From positions 9,033,383-9,097,382 of the forward strand of contig NC_048550.1 in assembly GCF_902806685.2 (NCBI RefSeq): 64,000 bases of DNA, read 5' to 3'. The notes beneath the pieces are model-generated. The model searched no databases and was not told where the DNA came from. It saw only the letters and a program-made list of their open reading frames with translations. The translations under genes were made by a program, and so were the position numbers. The DNA is from Maniola hyperantus (taxonomy: Eukaryota; Arthropoda; Insecta; Lepidoptera; Nymphalidae). Below, one piece after another: positions 47,990 through 60,857 of this stretch. Within the stretch, counting starts at the first letter, position 1, and each line of letters begins with the position of its first letter.

Positions 47990-48412
47990 ATGATTTTTGA
48001 AAATTTTACTTCCAAGGGGGTAAAATAGGGGGTGTAAGTTTGTATGAATGTCCGTTGTTTTTCAAGTTATTTCCATGAGAATTGGTAAGTATGTAGGTAA
48101 ATGAAAAAATACGTGTTTCAGGTTTTTTGAAAATTCCACCCCCATGCTTTTTTTTACTATCATTACAATCTAGCCTATGAGAGAGGCTAATAAGTAATTA
48201 TTATATTAACCTAAACTTATAAACGTACTTACTATACCTAAGAATCGGTCTATTGAGTCTTTATTGGTAGACACTTTGTTCTTGTGTTCTTTAAATTGCA
48301 CTAGCACTATGCTTTCACTTTGTTCGTGTGTTCTTTGAATTGCACTAGCACTATATTTTCACCCCCACGCTGATATTCTAAATCCCACCCGCGTGAAGCC
48401 CGGGCAGATCAG
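47990..48412 (-). mobile_element. M3 variant with internal duplication/insertion
   Basis: CCAAGGGGGTAAAATAGGGG body. The far end is CCACCCGCGTGAAGCCCGGG near 48385. Between them 48260-48365 carries a direct repeat of CTTTGTTC, TGTGTTCTTT and TTGCACTAGCACTAT. Confidence 0.65.
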
Positions 48413-48825
48413 ATAGTGTGTTACAAAACTCGTCTGCACTTAAAGGACTCTGCTAAGGGATTGGTCAACTTAGTTTGGATACGCGAGAGTGAAGACTCGA
48501 GTGACTACCAGATGGTGTCCAGATGGCAGAACATCGTTTAAAACCCAAAACTAAGATTGTCATTAGGGTACCCGGACCAATAGATGAACATTCGGAAATT
48601 CGGAATTCAACTAAATAGTCGTATATTTTTCAAATCACATAATAATATGTACTGAATAATTAATATTTTTTCTTAATGTTTTTAATGTTTTTAACTCCCC
48701 AATGAATAAAATTTTAAAGTCACTAGTAACTAATAAAATAGGAGGCACTGGATGTGCTCTACTGGTAACTGTCAAAAGATCTGCATTTATTAATGACAAA
48801 AGTAGATTCATAACAATATCTTTAA

Positions 48826-49393
48826 AAAATCGGCCAAGTGCGAATCAGAATCGCGCACTGAGGGTTCCGTACTGCAATCGCATTTTATCGACATTTTGTA
48901 CGATAAATCAGAAACTACTGACTAGATCTCGTTCAAACCGGTTTTCGGTGGAAGTTTGCATGGTAATGTACATCATATATTTTTTTTAGTTTTCTCTTAT
49001 TTTAGAAGTTACAGGGGGAGACACACATTTTACCACTTTGGAAGTATCTCTCGCGCAAACTATTCAGTTTAGAAAAAAATGACATTAGAAACCTCAATAT
49101 CATTTTTGAAGAGCTATCCATAGATACTCCACACGTATAGGTTTGATGAAAAAAAATATTTTTTGAGTTTCAGTTCTAAGTAGGGGACCCCCAAAATTTA
49201 TTGTTTTTTTCTATTTTTGTGTGAAAATCTTAATGCGGTTCACAGAATACATCTACTTACCAAGTTTCAAAAGTATAGCTCTTATGGTTTCGAAAAAAGT
49301 GGCTGTGACATACGGACGGACATACAGACAGACATGATATTATACATTTATAAGGGTTCCGTTTTTTGCTATTTGGCTACGGAACCCTAAAAA
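48826..49393 (-). mobile_element. M2-related long variant
   Basis: AAATCGGCCAAGTGCGAATC start and GGGTTCCGTTTTTTGCTATT then CGGAACCCTAAAAAA end, minus orientation, with a longer and different middle than other M2 copies. Confidence 0.75.
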
Positions 49394-50109
49394 ATCTATA
49401 GCATCCATTAGCATCTTTAAAATTCATCGGCACCGTAATAATCGTTTTTTTTATATCACGTACCTAGGTATAAGTTTTGTAGTGATCGCTCTTTATATGT
49501 TTTCTCAAGGATTTACTTTATTAATCGCGATTTTTCAAACAGAAAATATTTAAATCACACAAACACTCGGACATACACCCTATACCCTACCCTATACCCT
49601 ATCTGTATTGTTTTGCCAAAATGTATCGCGTAAAGTTTTATGGTCTCGTTTTGGTGGTGTCGTCCGTCCCTCCTGTTGTTTATGAATAGGTTTTCTGTAC
49701 CATGTGCGTTCGAACGCAACATGATACCTCATAGTAACATTTGTGAATATGGGTTGTAAGTGTTTACGCTTTTGCCTTTTTCGATCCTTGACCTATTGTT
49801 TCGTTCCCGTAAAAACAATGATCTATTGTCCTTTTATTGGTTGCTTACGCACTTTCTATTCCTGATTTTTCTTGAACTTATTGATTATTTATATAAGTTC
49901 AAGTTAGTTATAAGTATTAATACGATGCATTGCAGAGCGGCCGCCCCTAATATGTGGCCGCTCTAGGCTCGGGCCTATTGTGCCTAAGGGCAAATCCGCC
50001 ACTGCATGGATACCTATACTAAAACATACAGAAATACTCTGGTCTCAAATTAGATCTGAGGCATGCGTAAGACGAATCAATGTAGTCACAATTACTGTGA
50101 CATTATAAG

Positions 50110-50334
50110 GTACTAGAGGATGCCCGCGACTTCATCCGCGTGGATTTAGGTATTTAAAAATCCCGTGGGAACTCTTTGATTTTCCGGGATAAAAAGCCTA
50201 TGTCCTTCCCCGGGATGCAAGCTATCGCTGTACCAAGTTTCGTCAAAATCGGTTGAACGGATGGGCTGTGAAAGGCTAGCAGACAGACAGATAGACAGAC
50301 AGACACACTTTCGCATTTATAATATTAGTATGGA
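50110..50334 (+). mobile_element. M1 dispersed repeat, full length
   Basis: AGAGGATGCCCGCGACTTCA start, ACAGACAGATAGACAG tract, CGCATTTATAATATTAGTAT end. Confidence 0.88.
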
Positions 50335-50386
50335 TGAGCACTTGTCCCCAACTATGTCTGCCTAATTTATTTCTTTAAAAATTATT

Positions 50387-50641
50387 GTAAGAGACGCCAA
50401 ACTTCTTGAATTCTCTTATCTGACGTTCTTGCTTGCACCCATGGCGCCGCGCCGGTACTATAAGTATAAACACAAAATCCTTTATACCGTCTTGCAACTT
50501 TTGCAAGGAATCTGCAGAAGGAGGAACGCGCTGCTCTCGATCCCCGCTGCTTCCCGCAGCTATACCTGTTTAAAGCTTATGCAATGCTACTCGTCAGTTC
50601 GTCACTCCATTAGAGCATTCAAAAAGTTTGGCGTCTTATAC
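50387..50641. mobile_element. MITE-like element with 30-bp imperfect inverted ends
   Basis: The left end GTAAGAGACGCCAAACTTCT pairs with the reverse complement of the right end (GTATAAGACGCCAAACTTTT), with similarity continuing for about 30 bp. The interior is G+C-rich and unrelated to other elements here. The open frame through it is probably incidental. Confidence 0.6.
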
Positions 50642-51399
50642 GAACCGTGTATGGACGATCTCGAGTCCCCTGGAAGATTACTTACCCCACAAGTTGGCGG
50701 GAGGCGGGTTGATGAGGCAGATGGCTGTGTAGGTGCACTCTCGAAACTAACACAGCAATTGACACAATAATATGAAGACTGATGAATTTGATTGGATAAG
50801 TCCAGCTTAGATTGTAATGTTCCTTAAAAAAACATAGTTTTCCTTCTTCCGTTTTCTATTTTTTGAATAAAAAATTGTTGATATGACCACTATGAATCAT
50901 ACCAACTATGAATTTACCAATTGCTTCACAGTTTTAATAAGTGAAAGCATATTAAATTTTAAAGTCGCCAAATATAAGATTTTTATGCACAGACAAGATT
51001 TCCCCTTAATATAAATTGTTTATATAGTAGATAAGTAAGTATATAGAAAGGCTACACGTGCATCGGAAAATGGACGGATTAGGAATTGTGATGGAAACAC
51101 AAGCTCATCTTGGTTATTGGTTTTCTCATCTAATATCATTATAATTTAGGGAAGTAGGTAGGTAGGTACCTATCTCAGATTATAGAAGAGGTAAAAAGAG
51201 TATGGATACAAAGAAAAAAAGAAAGGAAAAATAGATCTCTAAAGGAACCGAAATATAAGCTGATCCATGTTATATAACAAGAAAATAAAATAATTACGTA
51301 AAGAAAAAAATGGGTATAATTTTTTTTAAATTTTAAACAAATAATACTTACAGAACAGTCATAAACTAAACTGGTTCCTATTCCCATACTTATACACAT

Positions 51400-51843
51400 A
51401 AAAAACCGGCCAAGTGCGTGGCGGGCCACGGGCAGTGTAGGGTTCCGTAGTCACAACTTAGCCATGATAGTTTTCCTTTAAAATTTATTATATATACTAC
51501 TGCCGTGGATTTTTTCACGTTCCTATATACTACCATTTGGGGGACGACCGGACACTTGACTCTAATAAAAAATAGCACTTTAAAACATCATATTTTACAA
51601 ACTATGGTGTAGACGAGAAAAAAAAATCATCTCCACTTTACATGTAGGGGAGTTACCCTAAAAAATAATATTTATCACAATTTTATTTCATCACTTAGTC
51701 GGCATGATTAATATTTATACCCATGCCAAATTACAGATTTCTAGCACTAATAGTCTCTGAGATTAACCGAGGACGGACGGACAGACAGACGGACATGGCG
51801 AAACTATTGGGGTTCCTTGTTCACTACGTAACCCTAAAAAAGA
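51400..51843 (-). mobile_element. M2-related variant
   Basis: AAAAACCGGCCAAGTGCGTG start and GTAACCCTAAAAAA end in minus orientation, with GACGGACGGACAGACAGACG near its end. Confidence 0.78.
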
Positions 51844-52870
51844 TGCATTATGATTTATGAACCTACACGTCTGCTTGCTGTCACACGACCGTGACAAAAA
51901 AACCACGAAACAGATAAGCTCGACAAGCGACTCCAACACCTAGGTCATGTTGAGTAAGGTCAGTTGTGTGTTCAGAACGTTTTGTAGTTTTTCCGGCCAA
52001 AGTGGCTGTCATGTTTGATTGCCGTACCGTACGGGTGAAAATATGTGGGTTTGCCAAATGTAAAAATAACCGAATTTGTATCGATTTAGCCAAATATTAT
52101 GCTCCCCAATAAAATGTTAAGTAGGTACTTATTTATTTTTCTTATTCTAAGCTGCACACATAAAATTGTAATCTACTTTCTTTTTGACGTTTCGATACTA
52201 CAGTATTATTATATTAAATGCCTTTTTCGATACCAGTCGACGGGTTACTGGGTTGTGTGAAATACGAATTGTTGTATGTACTTAGTCTTGAGCTTGGTAG
52301 AAAATACTAGTAACGAATCATTAGGCTGTCTGCTGTTGGTTCCTCTAAGAATAACTGGGACGACCAAGGACGTCCAGCTAACCTAAGTAATGAAGGGATC
52401 CTGAGGTTCAATCCACCTAATCGCTGTAACATTAAATATTTACCTAATTATAATGTCGTATGAAAAAATCGCTAAGAAGACGCCCACAATCGCCAGGCAG
52501 AATCGAATCGCAGATTATAGTTGCTGCGCACGCGCCGCCCGTTGCAAAAGAGCTGCAATAACGTCAGCTAAGCAGCACAGCACACATCGACTGCAATAAT
52601 TGATGCACCAAAAATATCTACATTATTCAGCAGCTCAGCCGCATTTATTTGGCTGCCAATAACTCTCGTTTTAGTACCTACTTTAAATATGTTACATTTG
52701 ACGTGGCTCGTTTGCAGAATTTAGAATAGGTATAGAAGCAGAGTCTAATTAATATAGTTAATTAAACATAAATATCTCAAGTATAGAAGTACTTATGAAG
52801 AGTGAGTTTATTGCTACGCAGATGTTATATCAATGCACGTTATTACAAAGACAGGTAGATATCTAGGTGT

Positions 52871-53420
52871 AGTGTTGAATGGACGCATGCGTGCATGCAT
52901 GTTGAAGTCGGGCGAGCTTGAAGCTTTGATTTCTAGGTTCTTTTATTATACTCGCCCGACTTCATTCATACATACACGTGTAGAAACAAAAGTTATTTTT
53001 TACTTTGTAGTGGTTTTGGAAGTTGGTTTTTTAATATTTTATTTTATTTTAAGCTTTTTAGTGTAAGTAGTCATTGCTTGGTACCTAAAATATCAATTCA
53101 CCAGCAAAACTTTCTAAATCCACACGGCTTAGGAGTTCAGTACCTTGCAGCATCAGGATTGAGGAGTTGGGATCCAAAGTTCAATGCTTGGTATATGCTT
53201 GGCACCAAAAATAATATCGCATCATCCGCAGTTCCTCAATCACTATAGTTTAGGAGTGCTGTACCCTACATCATCAGGATTGAGGAGTTGGGACTTGGAG
53301 TCCAAACATAATGTCGTTGTTTGGTACCTACAACATGAATTCACTATGACTACTTCCTGAATCTTGATAACTTAGGCGGGCAGAAACCCTGCAGCATCAG
53401 GATTGAGGAGTTGGATCCAG
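52871..53420. repeat. Fold-back plus alternating minisatellite element, copy 1 (array A-B-A')
   Basis: 52900-52975 is a hairpin: TTGAAGTCGGGCGAGC against CTCGCCCGACTTCA. Then GTAGTGGTTTTGGAAGTTGG and three units of about 115-130 bp, each with CATCAGGATTGAGGAGTTGG. Units carry either GCAGCATCAGG (A) or ACATCATCAGG (B). The last unit has GATAACTTAGGCGGGCAG. An inverted copy is at 62690. Confidence 0.8.
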
Positions 53421-54093
53421 ATATTTTTGTGGGGCCCCACGAAAACATCCCCGGTTGATCAAAAAAAAATTTGCAAATCGGTCCAGAAACCTCGAAAAAA
53501 TCGGTGTACATACTTTTAAAAAAACGGCCGAATTGACTACCACCTTTTTGGAAAAAATTTATAATCACTTAGTTAATTTGTTTGTTTGCATTAAAATATG
53601 TACTTAGTTGCATTATTTTTTGTTTAAGTTAGGTTGAATGGTTTTGGTATTGTCTGTCTGCAATATGTATCCTATTTAATAAAAGTGTTTTAATTACTGC
53701 GTGGTTACTATTTGTTTAAAAAATATCTGCATACATTGTAGGTCCTTTTAAATTGCTTGTTATTAAAGTTAGCAGATGCCATTTCTATTACCATAATTAT
53801 AATTCCGTGAGCTCGCCTATTCTAGAGTCTAACTATCTTCAGCTTAAATATCAATACTTTAGAATTATTGTATACACTAAAATTATTTCCCTCAAAATTG
53901 CATTTTAACTAGCAAGTGTATTTATTGAACGTCAATACTCCACGCACTGCAATTCCTAAAATAAACTGAAAATCAACAGCTGAGTCAACATAGCTGTGAG
54001 CTTTTGCAGTTTCAAAATAAATACCATCCACTATTATTATATTTTCTACTATTTAGAGAACCGGGGTAATAATGATGAGCAATTCGCATAGGT

Positions 54094-54250
54094 ATAGTAG
54101 TAGGTCGAGATGTCAATCGGGGAAGGAACACCCCGTGCACCCGCACAGCCCCCGCGCTAACCAGTTGCGGGAGAGCGCGGGTGACATGCGGGTGTGCGGG
54201 GTGTCTCTGCCTCATACTCGGATTGCCGTCTCGACCTGTCGCGGACTATA
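54094..54250. mobile_element. G+C-rich hairpin MITE
   Basis: TAGTAGGTCGAGATGTCAAT and GATTGCCGTCTCGACCTGTC ends; the interior CACCCGCACAGCCCCCGCGC folds on GCGCGGGTGACATGCGGGTG. Confidence 0.85.
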
Positions 54251-54357
54251 TTTTCAATGCGTATTGCTTTTCCGAGATAATGTCCATCTCCAGGATGCCT
54301 GTGCCAAAATCGTCAAGGTCGATTCAGCGTTTGAATAGCAATAGACAAATACACATT

Positions 54358-54467
54358 TCATCATCATCATCATCAACTCAACCCATTGCTGGGCCACTAC
54401 TGTGCACGGTTCTCCTCTCAGAATGAAAAATGGTCCGTGCCATGGGCAAGTGAGGATTGGCAGACAC
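54358..54467 (-). mobile_element. SINE-A fragment
   Basis: CATCATCATCATCA tail plus about 90 bp of diverged SINE-A body. Confidence 0.7.
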
Positions 54468-54489
54468 ACTTTTGCATTTATAATAATGA

Positions 54490-54706
54490 CTAGCTGATGC
54501 CCGCGACTTCGTCCGCGTGGATTTACGTTTTTCAAAATCCCACGGGAACTCTTCGATTTTCCGGGATAAAAAGTAGCCTATGTGTTAATCCAGGGTATAA
54601 TCTATCTCCATTCCAAATTTCAGCCAAATCTTTCCAGTAGTTTTTGCGTGATTGAGTAACAAACATCCAAACATCCACACTTTCACGTTTATAATACTAA
54701 GTATGG
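54490..54706 (+). mobile_element. M1 dispersed repeat, variant as at 20144
   Basis: CTAGCTGATGCCCGCGACTT start, GATTGAGTAACAAACATCCA, CACGTTTATAATACTAAGTA end. Confidence 0.87.
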
Positions 54707-55306
54707 ACACAGAATATGGTATGGATTATTACGTCGTTTATAATTAGTATATAGATATCTTTGAGTATGGGTCTAGATATTATCTAGATCTAGATAGCAG
54801 GGAATAGGTATGTATGTAAGTACATAGGTACATAAGTATTATAAATAGCAAAGTGCAAAATGCAAACAAACACTTTGCCAAGACATCCATGCACACTATT
54901 GTTGCTATGATGATAGTGATGTGCCTTACCATGGCAATTAACAACTACTTATATTAGATATTAATTGTAAATATACATAGATATAATAATTAAATACTAA
55001 GTATGTGAATATAAACTAAAGGTTAGTTACTTATTATTTAATTTTAATTTTTACCTATGCACTTGACTGCTCACCAATAAATTGCTGTTTTGTACTACTT
55101 AAGTATTTTAGTGTTGAACCAAAATTACTAATTGTGCATCAAAATATTATCAATAAACCAAATCAAACTAACTAAGCATCTATTTTATGCAAATAAATTA
55201 AATACTTAGGTACGCCTCTAAATCTGAATGCGTACAGACTACAGACGCTTTATCGCTTTAGACTATATATATAATATCTTACAATATTTTCCAAATGAAT
55301 TTAACT

Positions 55307-55500
55307 AAGAAATTACTGGTGACAGAAGGGCTGGCTCATTTTTTGCGCAACGGATCAGCCTGGCTGTCCAGCGCGGAAATGCAGCCAGTATTCTTGGCAT
55401 CATTCCACGCGGTCATGATTTATATAGTAATTAGATAAGTCACATAGATATAAACTGTAAATATTTTAAATATGTTTGTAAATAAAAAATTTATTCAGAA
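55307..55500 (+). mobile_element. Non-LTR retrotransposon 3' fragment (family of 28125)
   Basis: Reads DRRAGSFFAQRISLAVQRGN then AASILGIIPRGHD in one frame, then an A+T-rich tail with AATAAAAAATTTATT. Confidence 0.65.
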
Positions 55501-55559
55501 ATTACTTTAACTAATTTGTCAAATCCAAGCAACAACAAAACAAGAAGCAGCGATAGCCA

Positions 55560-55865
55560 TGTCGACCTCTTGCTCTGGGAATCCAGGGTATGCATCTCTT
55601 TCGGAGTTAGGTGTGTTTTACTTTTAAGCAATTAAAATTGAAGAAAAACATCGTGAGGAACCTACATATCTGAGAGTTTCCATAATGTAGGTACTCAAAG
55701 GATGTGATGTATGTGAAATCTGTCAATTCTTCTCTAATCCGTGGTCAATTCGCAGTTGGTTAGCGTGGTAGACTATGGCCTAAACGCTTTTCTTTCTGAG
55801 AGGAGACCCGTGTTCACAGCAATGGGTCGGTGATAGTTTGATGAATGGTTGATGATAATGATAAA
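55560..55865 (+). mobile_element. SINE-A, strongly diverged
   Basis: TTTCGGAGTTAGGTGTGTTT, AACATCGTGAGGAACCTACA, GTGGTAGACTATGGCCTAAA and a degenerate GATGATAATGATAA tail. Confidence 0.75.
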
Positions 55866-55896
55866 TAAAATCCACAACTATCAATCTTGCACTATT

Positions 55897-56112
55897 TTTT
55901 TAAATATCAGATACAAGTTAGCCCTTGACTGCAATCTCACCTGGTGCAGCAGTCTAAGATGGAAGCGGGCTAACCTGGAAGGGGTATGGTAGTTTATATT
56001 AAACCCATGCCCCTTTGGTTTCTACATGGCATCGTACTGGAACGCTAAATCGCTTGACGGCATGATTATGCCGGTAGGGTGGTAAGTAGCCACGGCCGAC
56101 GCCTCCCACAAA
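55897..56112 (-). mobile_element. SINE-B, head truncated
   Basis: AGATACAAGTTAGCCCTTGA to CACGGCCGACGCCTCCCAC, minus orientation; the tRNA head is absent. Confidence 0.85.
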
Positions 56113-56487
56113 ATAGTGAAACAAAGTGTGATTAGAAATAGGATTGTGGTCTAGAAGACCTTTGATTAAATAAATATCAGCAACGTCACTAGAACTCGTC
56201 ACAATAACACGCGTCGTATATTTCAGCAGATTTAGCAAAAAATAGGTATTTTCTGTTTACGTAAATGCAAATATTTTCACTAAAAAATAGCGTCGTGTGT
56301 AAGAAAGCGCGCACGTGTATGATTATAGTATTACTTTACAGACGTCTTATCACATTATCGCAGGCACTAGGTATTACGCGAAATTATACGGTCTAGACCC
56401 GTGACGGTACAAAGCGTGAATTTGTAAGATTACGCTATTCAATCGATGTTTTCTCTTTTACCTTTTGCTATAGATTTAGAGTAATAC

Positions 56488-56692
56488 TAGATGATGCTGC
56501 GGCTTCGTCCTCTTGGATTTAGGTTTTTAATATCCCGGGGAACTTTTTCATTTTTCGGGATAAAATTTTACCTATGTCACTCTCCAGAGTTTTAAAAAAA
56601 TCCATGCAAAAATTTACACCGATCCGTTGCTCCGTAGCGGCGTTATTGAAGGACAAACCAACAAACAAACACACTTTCGCATTTTATAATAT
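56488..56692 (+). mobile_element. M1 dispersed repeat, diverged
   Basis: CTAGATGATGCTGCGGCTTC start and TTCGCATTTTATAATATCG end. Confidence 0.75.
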
Positions 56693-56823
56693 CGTCCCTT
56701 ACAGGATGAAATTTAATAAAAGTCCTATTACAGAAAATTAGTTCTTCACGCATCTTACTACACACGCTATTCGTCATCCTGCACGGGTCAACACTCAACA
56801 TTATGGACAGTGACTAGATAATT

Positions 56824-57256
56824 TTTAGGGTTCCGTACCTCAAAAGGAAAAACGGAATCCTTATAGGATCACTTTGTTGTCTGTCTGTCTGTCTGTCAAG
56901 AAACCTACAGGGTACTTCCCGTTGACCTAGAATCATGAAATTTGGCAGATAGGTAGGTCTTATAGCAGAAATTTGGGGAAAAATCTGAAAACCGTGAATT
57001 TAGGGTTAGATCACACAAAAAAAATTAAATTGTGGTCATGAACTAATATTTAGTATTTTCAATTTTCGAAGAAAGATAACTATATCAAGTGGGGTATCAT
57101 ATGAAAGGGCTTTATCTGTGCATTCTAAAACAGATATTTATTTATTTTTATGCATCATAGTTTTTGAATTATCGTGCAAAATGTCGAAAAATACGACTGT
57201 TGTAGGTACGGAACCCTCAGTGCGCGAGCCTGACTCGCACTTGGCCAGTTTTTTTT
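56824..57256 (+). mobile_element. M2 dispersed repeat, full length
   Basis: TTTAGGGTTCCGTACCTCAA start, TGTCTGTCTGTCTGTCTGTC, CTCGCACTTGGCCAG end plus poly(T). Confidence 0.9.
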
Positions 57257-57440
57257 TAATATGCTGGGGGAGCTCTTTGATTTACCGGGACAAAAACAGT
57301 AGCTATGTCTGTCTCTGGGATGCATTCTATCTCTATTCTCTGTAAATATATCTAAATTCTAAGTGTTCTAAATTTCGTCAAATTCGGTTAGCCATGGAAA
57401 GTTAACAGAGAGACAATACTTTCGCATTTCTAAAATGGAT
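57257..57440 (+). mobile_element. M1 fragment abutting M2
   Basis: CTCTTTGATTTACCGGGACA to ACTTTCGCATTTCTAAAATG; the 5' third of M1 is missing and it joins directly to the M2 end. Confidence 0.65.
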
Positions 57441-57835
57441 ATGACAATAATTGTATGATCAATTTTTTAATATTGGAAGGTAGGTTCTGTATAGGGCGCA
57501 GGTATCCGCTAGGAAAAGATTTTAAGAAAATCCACCCTTAGGTAGTAAGTAAAATGGGAGTAGGAAGGTTATATGAAAGTATGTTTTTGAAGTTAGGTAT
57601 AGTTTCTGCTATCATACCGCAAGGCATCGCCAAGATACGCACCCGTTCGTACCGTAGCCGTACCGTACCGTACACGTACGAAGCAACCCGTCCAGCATCA
57701 TTTTTCCCCTCCAATTTTAATACGGGTCCATTTAAGACTATTAGGCATCTTCTAGGCACGCGCGCTTCATCTTAGACTGCAGCAGCCTGCCGAGCCGGTC
57801 TGATTGCAGCCAAGCGCTAGTCTATAAATATTTTA

Positions 57836-58012
57836 AAAAAACCGATCAAGTGCGGGTCAGACTCGCGCATCGAAGATTCCGTACTACAGTCGTATTTTTT
57901 CGACATTTTGTTAATAAAAAGAGCCCTTTCATATGATACCCCACTTGGTAGGTATAGTAATCTTACTTTGACCTTAGGGTAAGCAGTGCCTTTATACCTC
58001 TATGTCCTGCAG
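57836..58012 (-). mobile_element. Truncated M2, then hAT-MITE fragment
   Basis: 57836-57962 is an M2 end in minus orientation (AAACCGATCAAGTGCGGGTC to ATGATACCCCACTTGGTAGG). 57975-58012 (AGGGTAAGCAGTGCC, then CTATGTCCTGCAG) matches the left part of the hAT-like MITE of 8282 in minus orientation. Confidence 0.65.
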
Positions 58013-58453
58013 GTACCCACCCTATTATACAAGTAAAGTTTTACACGAGGCAAAGCTCAACAAATTGCCCCATGTTAATGCGGGCGGTAAGGTAAACAAC
58101 CCGGGCCAATGTACCACGTGCACTCGTCACAGGGCTACCACACGTTACAGGTTACAGGAAAATTCCCTGACTTACCACCACCTACCCACGATTTAAGCCC
58201 ACTCTACACTCGCACGTGAAACGCAGCCGCAAAGCCTGCTATTGAACCGTGTGCGACGAATAATATAATTACCTATGTCCGTAGAGGGACTTTCACCACT
58301 ACACCACTTTTTGCAGTCTAGTTCCTACTTCCTAGTGTTTCTGTCGCGGACTACAAAATCGATATCAAACGGCGACTACGGAGGGGAGCTATTTGTTGTT
58401 TTCATCAATCTTCTATGCGTATACAATCAATATACATAGGTATACCTATTACC

Positions 58454-58624
58454 TATAGTTCGCGACAGATCGAGATGGCAATCTGAATGAGGTCGACATT
58501 AAGCAGGGGGCCGCCCCGCACACCCACACCCACCCGCGCTATCCCGCACCGGTTAGCGCGGAAGCTGTGCGGGTGTGCGGGGCGTCTCCACCCCGATTGC
58601 CATATCTACCTGTTGCATACTATA
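58454..58624. mobile_element. G+C-rich hairpin MITE (left arm of inverted duplication)
   Basis: CTATAGTTCGCGACAGATCG start and CATATCTACCTGTTGCATAC end, interior CCGCCCCGCACACCC against GGTGTGCGGGGCGTC. It is the same copy, by duplication, as at 61188. Confidence 0.87.
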
Positions 58625-58744
58625 TACATCGTGATAATTAATTAACGTACAGATTTTGCTCGTAGGTTTTCTCCATTGAAAGAAGTGAAAGATCTATGTG
58701 CGATAGAAAGTATTTTCAGAAAATTTTAGGGTAGGTAGTTGTTT

Positions 58745-59063
58745 TATCATCATCATCATAATCAACCCATCGCCGGCTCACTACAGAGCACGGGTCTCCT
58801 CTCACAATGACAAGGGTTTTGGCCATAGTCTACCATTCTGGTCATGTGCGGATTGGCATACTTCAAACACCTTTGAGAACATTATGGAGAACTCTCAGGC
58901 ATGCAGGTTTCCTCACGATGTTTTCCTACACCGTTAAAGCAATTGATATTTAATTACTTAAAACGCACAGTTTACTCCGAAAAGTTAAAGGTGCGTGTCC
59001 GGGATCGAACCCCCGACCTCCGATTAGAAGGTGGACGTTCTAACCACTAGGCTATCACAGCTT
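58745..59063 (-). mobile_element. SINE-A, full length
   Basis: ATCATCATCATCATAATCAA tail, SINE body, then the tRNA-like head in reverse (GGGATCGAACCCCCGACC, CCACTAGGCTATCACAGCTT). Confidence 0.9.
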
Positions 59064-59299
59064 ACAGGGAGGTTGTTTTTTAAAGTGGTATAAATAATAC
59101 AAGAAAACTGTAACTATCCACCGCTTTGAAACTTTACGATCTCACCTTCAACCACGCAACGCTTTGACACCCTACAAGTAAATTGCAGTATAGTTTGTAA
59201 CACGTAAATGTAAGGTTTGTAATATACATATTATATACCTGCTACCTACCCTGTATCTTTGATCAATATACACTAGATAAGCAATCCTTTATAACATTA

Positions 59300-59544
59300 C
59301 TAGATGATGCCTGCGACTTCGTCCGCGTGTATTACGGGTTTTAAAAATCCCGTGGGAACTCTTTGATATTCCAGGATAAAAAGTAGCCCTTTCTACTCCT
59401 AGTAATCCTTTCCCGGGATGCAAGCTACCTCTGTACCAAATTTCGTCAAAATCAGTTGAATAGATGGGCCGTGAAAGGCTAGCAGACAGACAGACAGACT
59501 GACAGACAGACACACACTTTCGAATTTATAATATTAGTATGGAT
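59300..59544 (+). mobile_element. M1 dispersed repeat, full length
   Basis: ACTAGATGATGCCTGCGACT start, CAGACAGACAGACTGACAGA tract, TTTATAATATTAGTATGGAT end. Confidence 0.88.
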
Positions 59545-59603
59545 AATATAGAAAAGTACCTATCCGCTTTGAATTTCTCAGTGTTTTATTTATAGCACAA
59601 CTA

Positions 59604-59790
59604 GCTTATTCCCGCGACTTCGTCCGCGTGGATTGCACAAATTTCAAACCCCTATATTAGAGGTTGAATTTAAAAAATCCTTTATTAGCGGATGACTACA
59701 ACATAATCGCTCTCTGCATGCCAAGTTTTAGCCCGTCCGTCCAGTAGTTTGAGCTGTGCGTTGATAGATCAGTCAGTCAGTCAGCTTGGT
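59604..59790 (+). mobile_element. M3 dispersed repeat
   Basis: CTTATTCCCGCGACTTCGTC start, GTTTGAGCTGTGCGTTGATA, AGATCAGTCAGTCAGTCAG end. Confidence 0.83.
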
Positions 59791-60348
59791 ATACGGTATT
59801 GGCATATAGGTATTGGCGTTTTGCTAAAGTGAAGTAGACCAGTGGCCCTACCGCGGTTGTTTGACAGCTACAATGTCACGATCGCAATCATCTCTGATTG
59901 GTTAATGCTTGCTCACTATTGGCCACAATGCATTGTTGCAACAGAATCGCACAAATTAAGCCAATCAGAGCAATTGAGATTGTAATAATGATTGATGCAG
60001 GTTTTAGACAATCGCCCTTCTGATATCTAATGTGCCTATCAGCTATAGATATAAGAAAAGAATGATCTGGAATTTTGCAAACAATACAATCAATGCAATT
60101 ATCTACACAGGAGAGAAGTAATTTTATTGAGTTAAGGTCTATCCTCTAGTCTATTTATTGACACGTTTGCCTAGACCTAAGAACGTATAGCTATCTATAT
60201 ACTAATAATACGGTATCCCTGGAGATAAATACCAACATCTACCAAGCATTAGAATTATGTGGTACAAAGTCAGATAAGAAATTAAGTGGGCTCGGTTCGG
60301 TGCTTTCTTCATACAAACGTAGGAGGGTAATTACTACATTATTTGATA

Positions 60349-60568
60349 CTAGCTGATGCCCGCGGCAGCACCCGCGTGGATTTAGGTGTTTAAAATTCTG
60401 TGGGAACTCCTTGATTTTCCGGGATCAAATGTAGCCTAGGTTCTTCCCCGGGATGTAAGCTATCTCTGTACCAAATTTCGTCAAAATCGGTTGAATGGTT
60501 GAGCCGTGAAAAGCTAGCAGACAGACAGACAGACAGACACACTTTCGCATTTATAATATTAGTGTGGA
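60349..60568 (+). mobile_element. M1 dispersed repeat, full length
   Basis: CTAGCTGATGCCCGCGGCAG start, GACAGACAGACAGACAGACA tract, TTTATAATATTAGTGTGGAT end. Confidence 0.88.
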
Positions 60569-60857
60569 TTTTATGCTCAAAAATAAGTATTATATCGGTT
60601 TGTCTTGCCATTATCTAGGTTTATTGTTATTTTAACCATTGAAAAATATTGATTTTAAAGTTACGAGCCTCAAAAGATTCCTATTTTAACACTAAATTTA
60701 TGACAACTTTGGGCGTAAATAAATAAGATTAGGGGTATGAAAATTCTAAAACAATTTAACATTAGACATAGGTAGTTTATTTGTTAATTAGTTGAAATAT
60801 CTTTATTTTGCAAACATACATTTAGTATCTTTTCTCCAAAATACTTTTCCTAAACCG

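Noticed and set aside
49577..49602. Telomere-like CCCTA repeats
   Set aside because: CCCTATACCCTACCCTATACCC is a short imperfect run; the lepidopteran telomere repeat is TTAGG-type and would be long.
50429..50770. 113-codon plus-strand ORF
   Set aside because: It runs from inside the inverted-end MITE at 50387-50641 past its boundary; no known domain and no splice support.
54094..54250. CpG-island promoter
   Set aside because: The G+C-rich block is one of several copies of a palindromic MITE, not unique promoter sequence.
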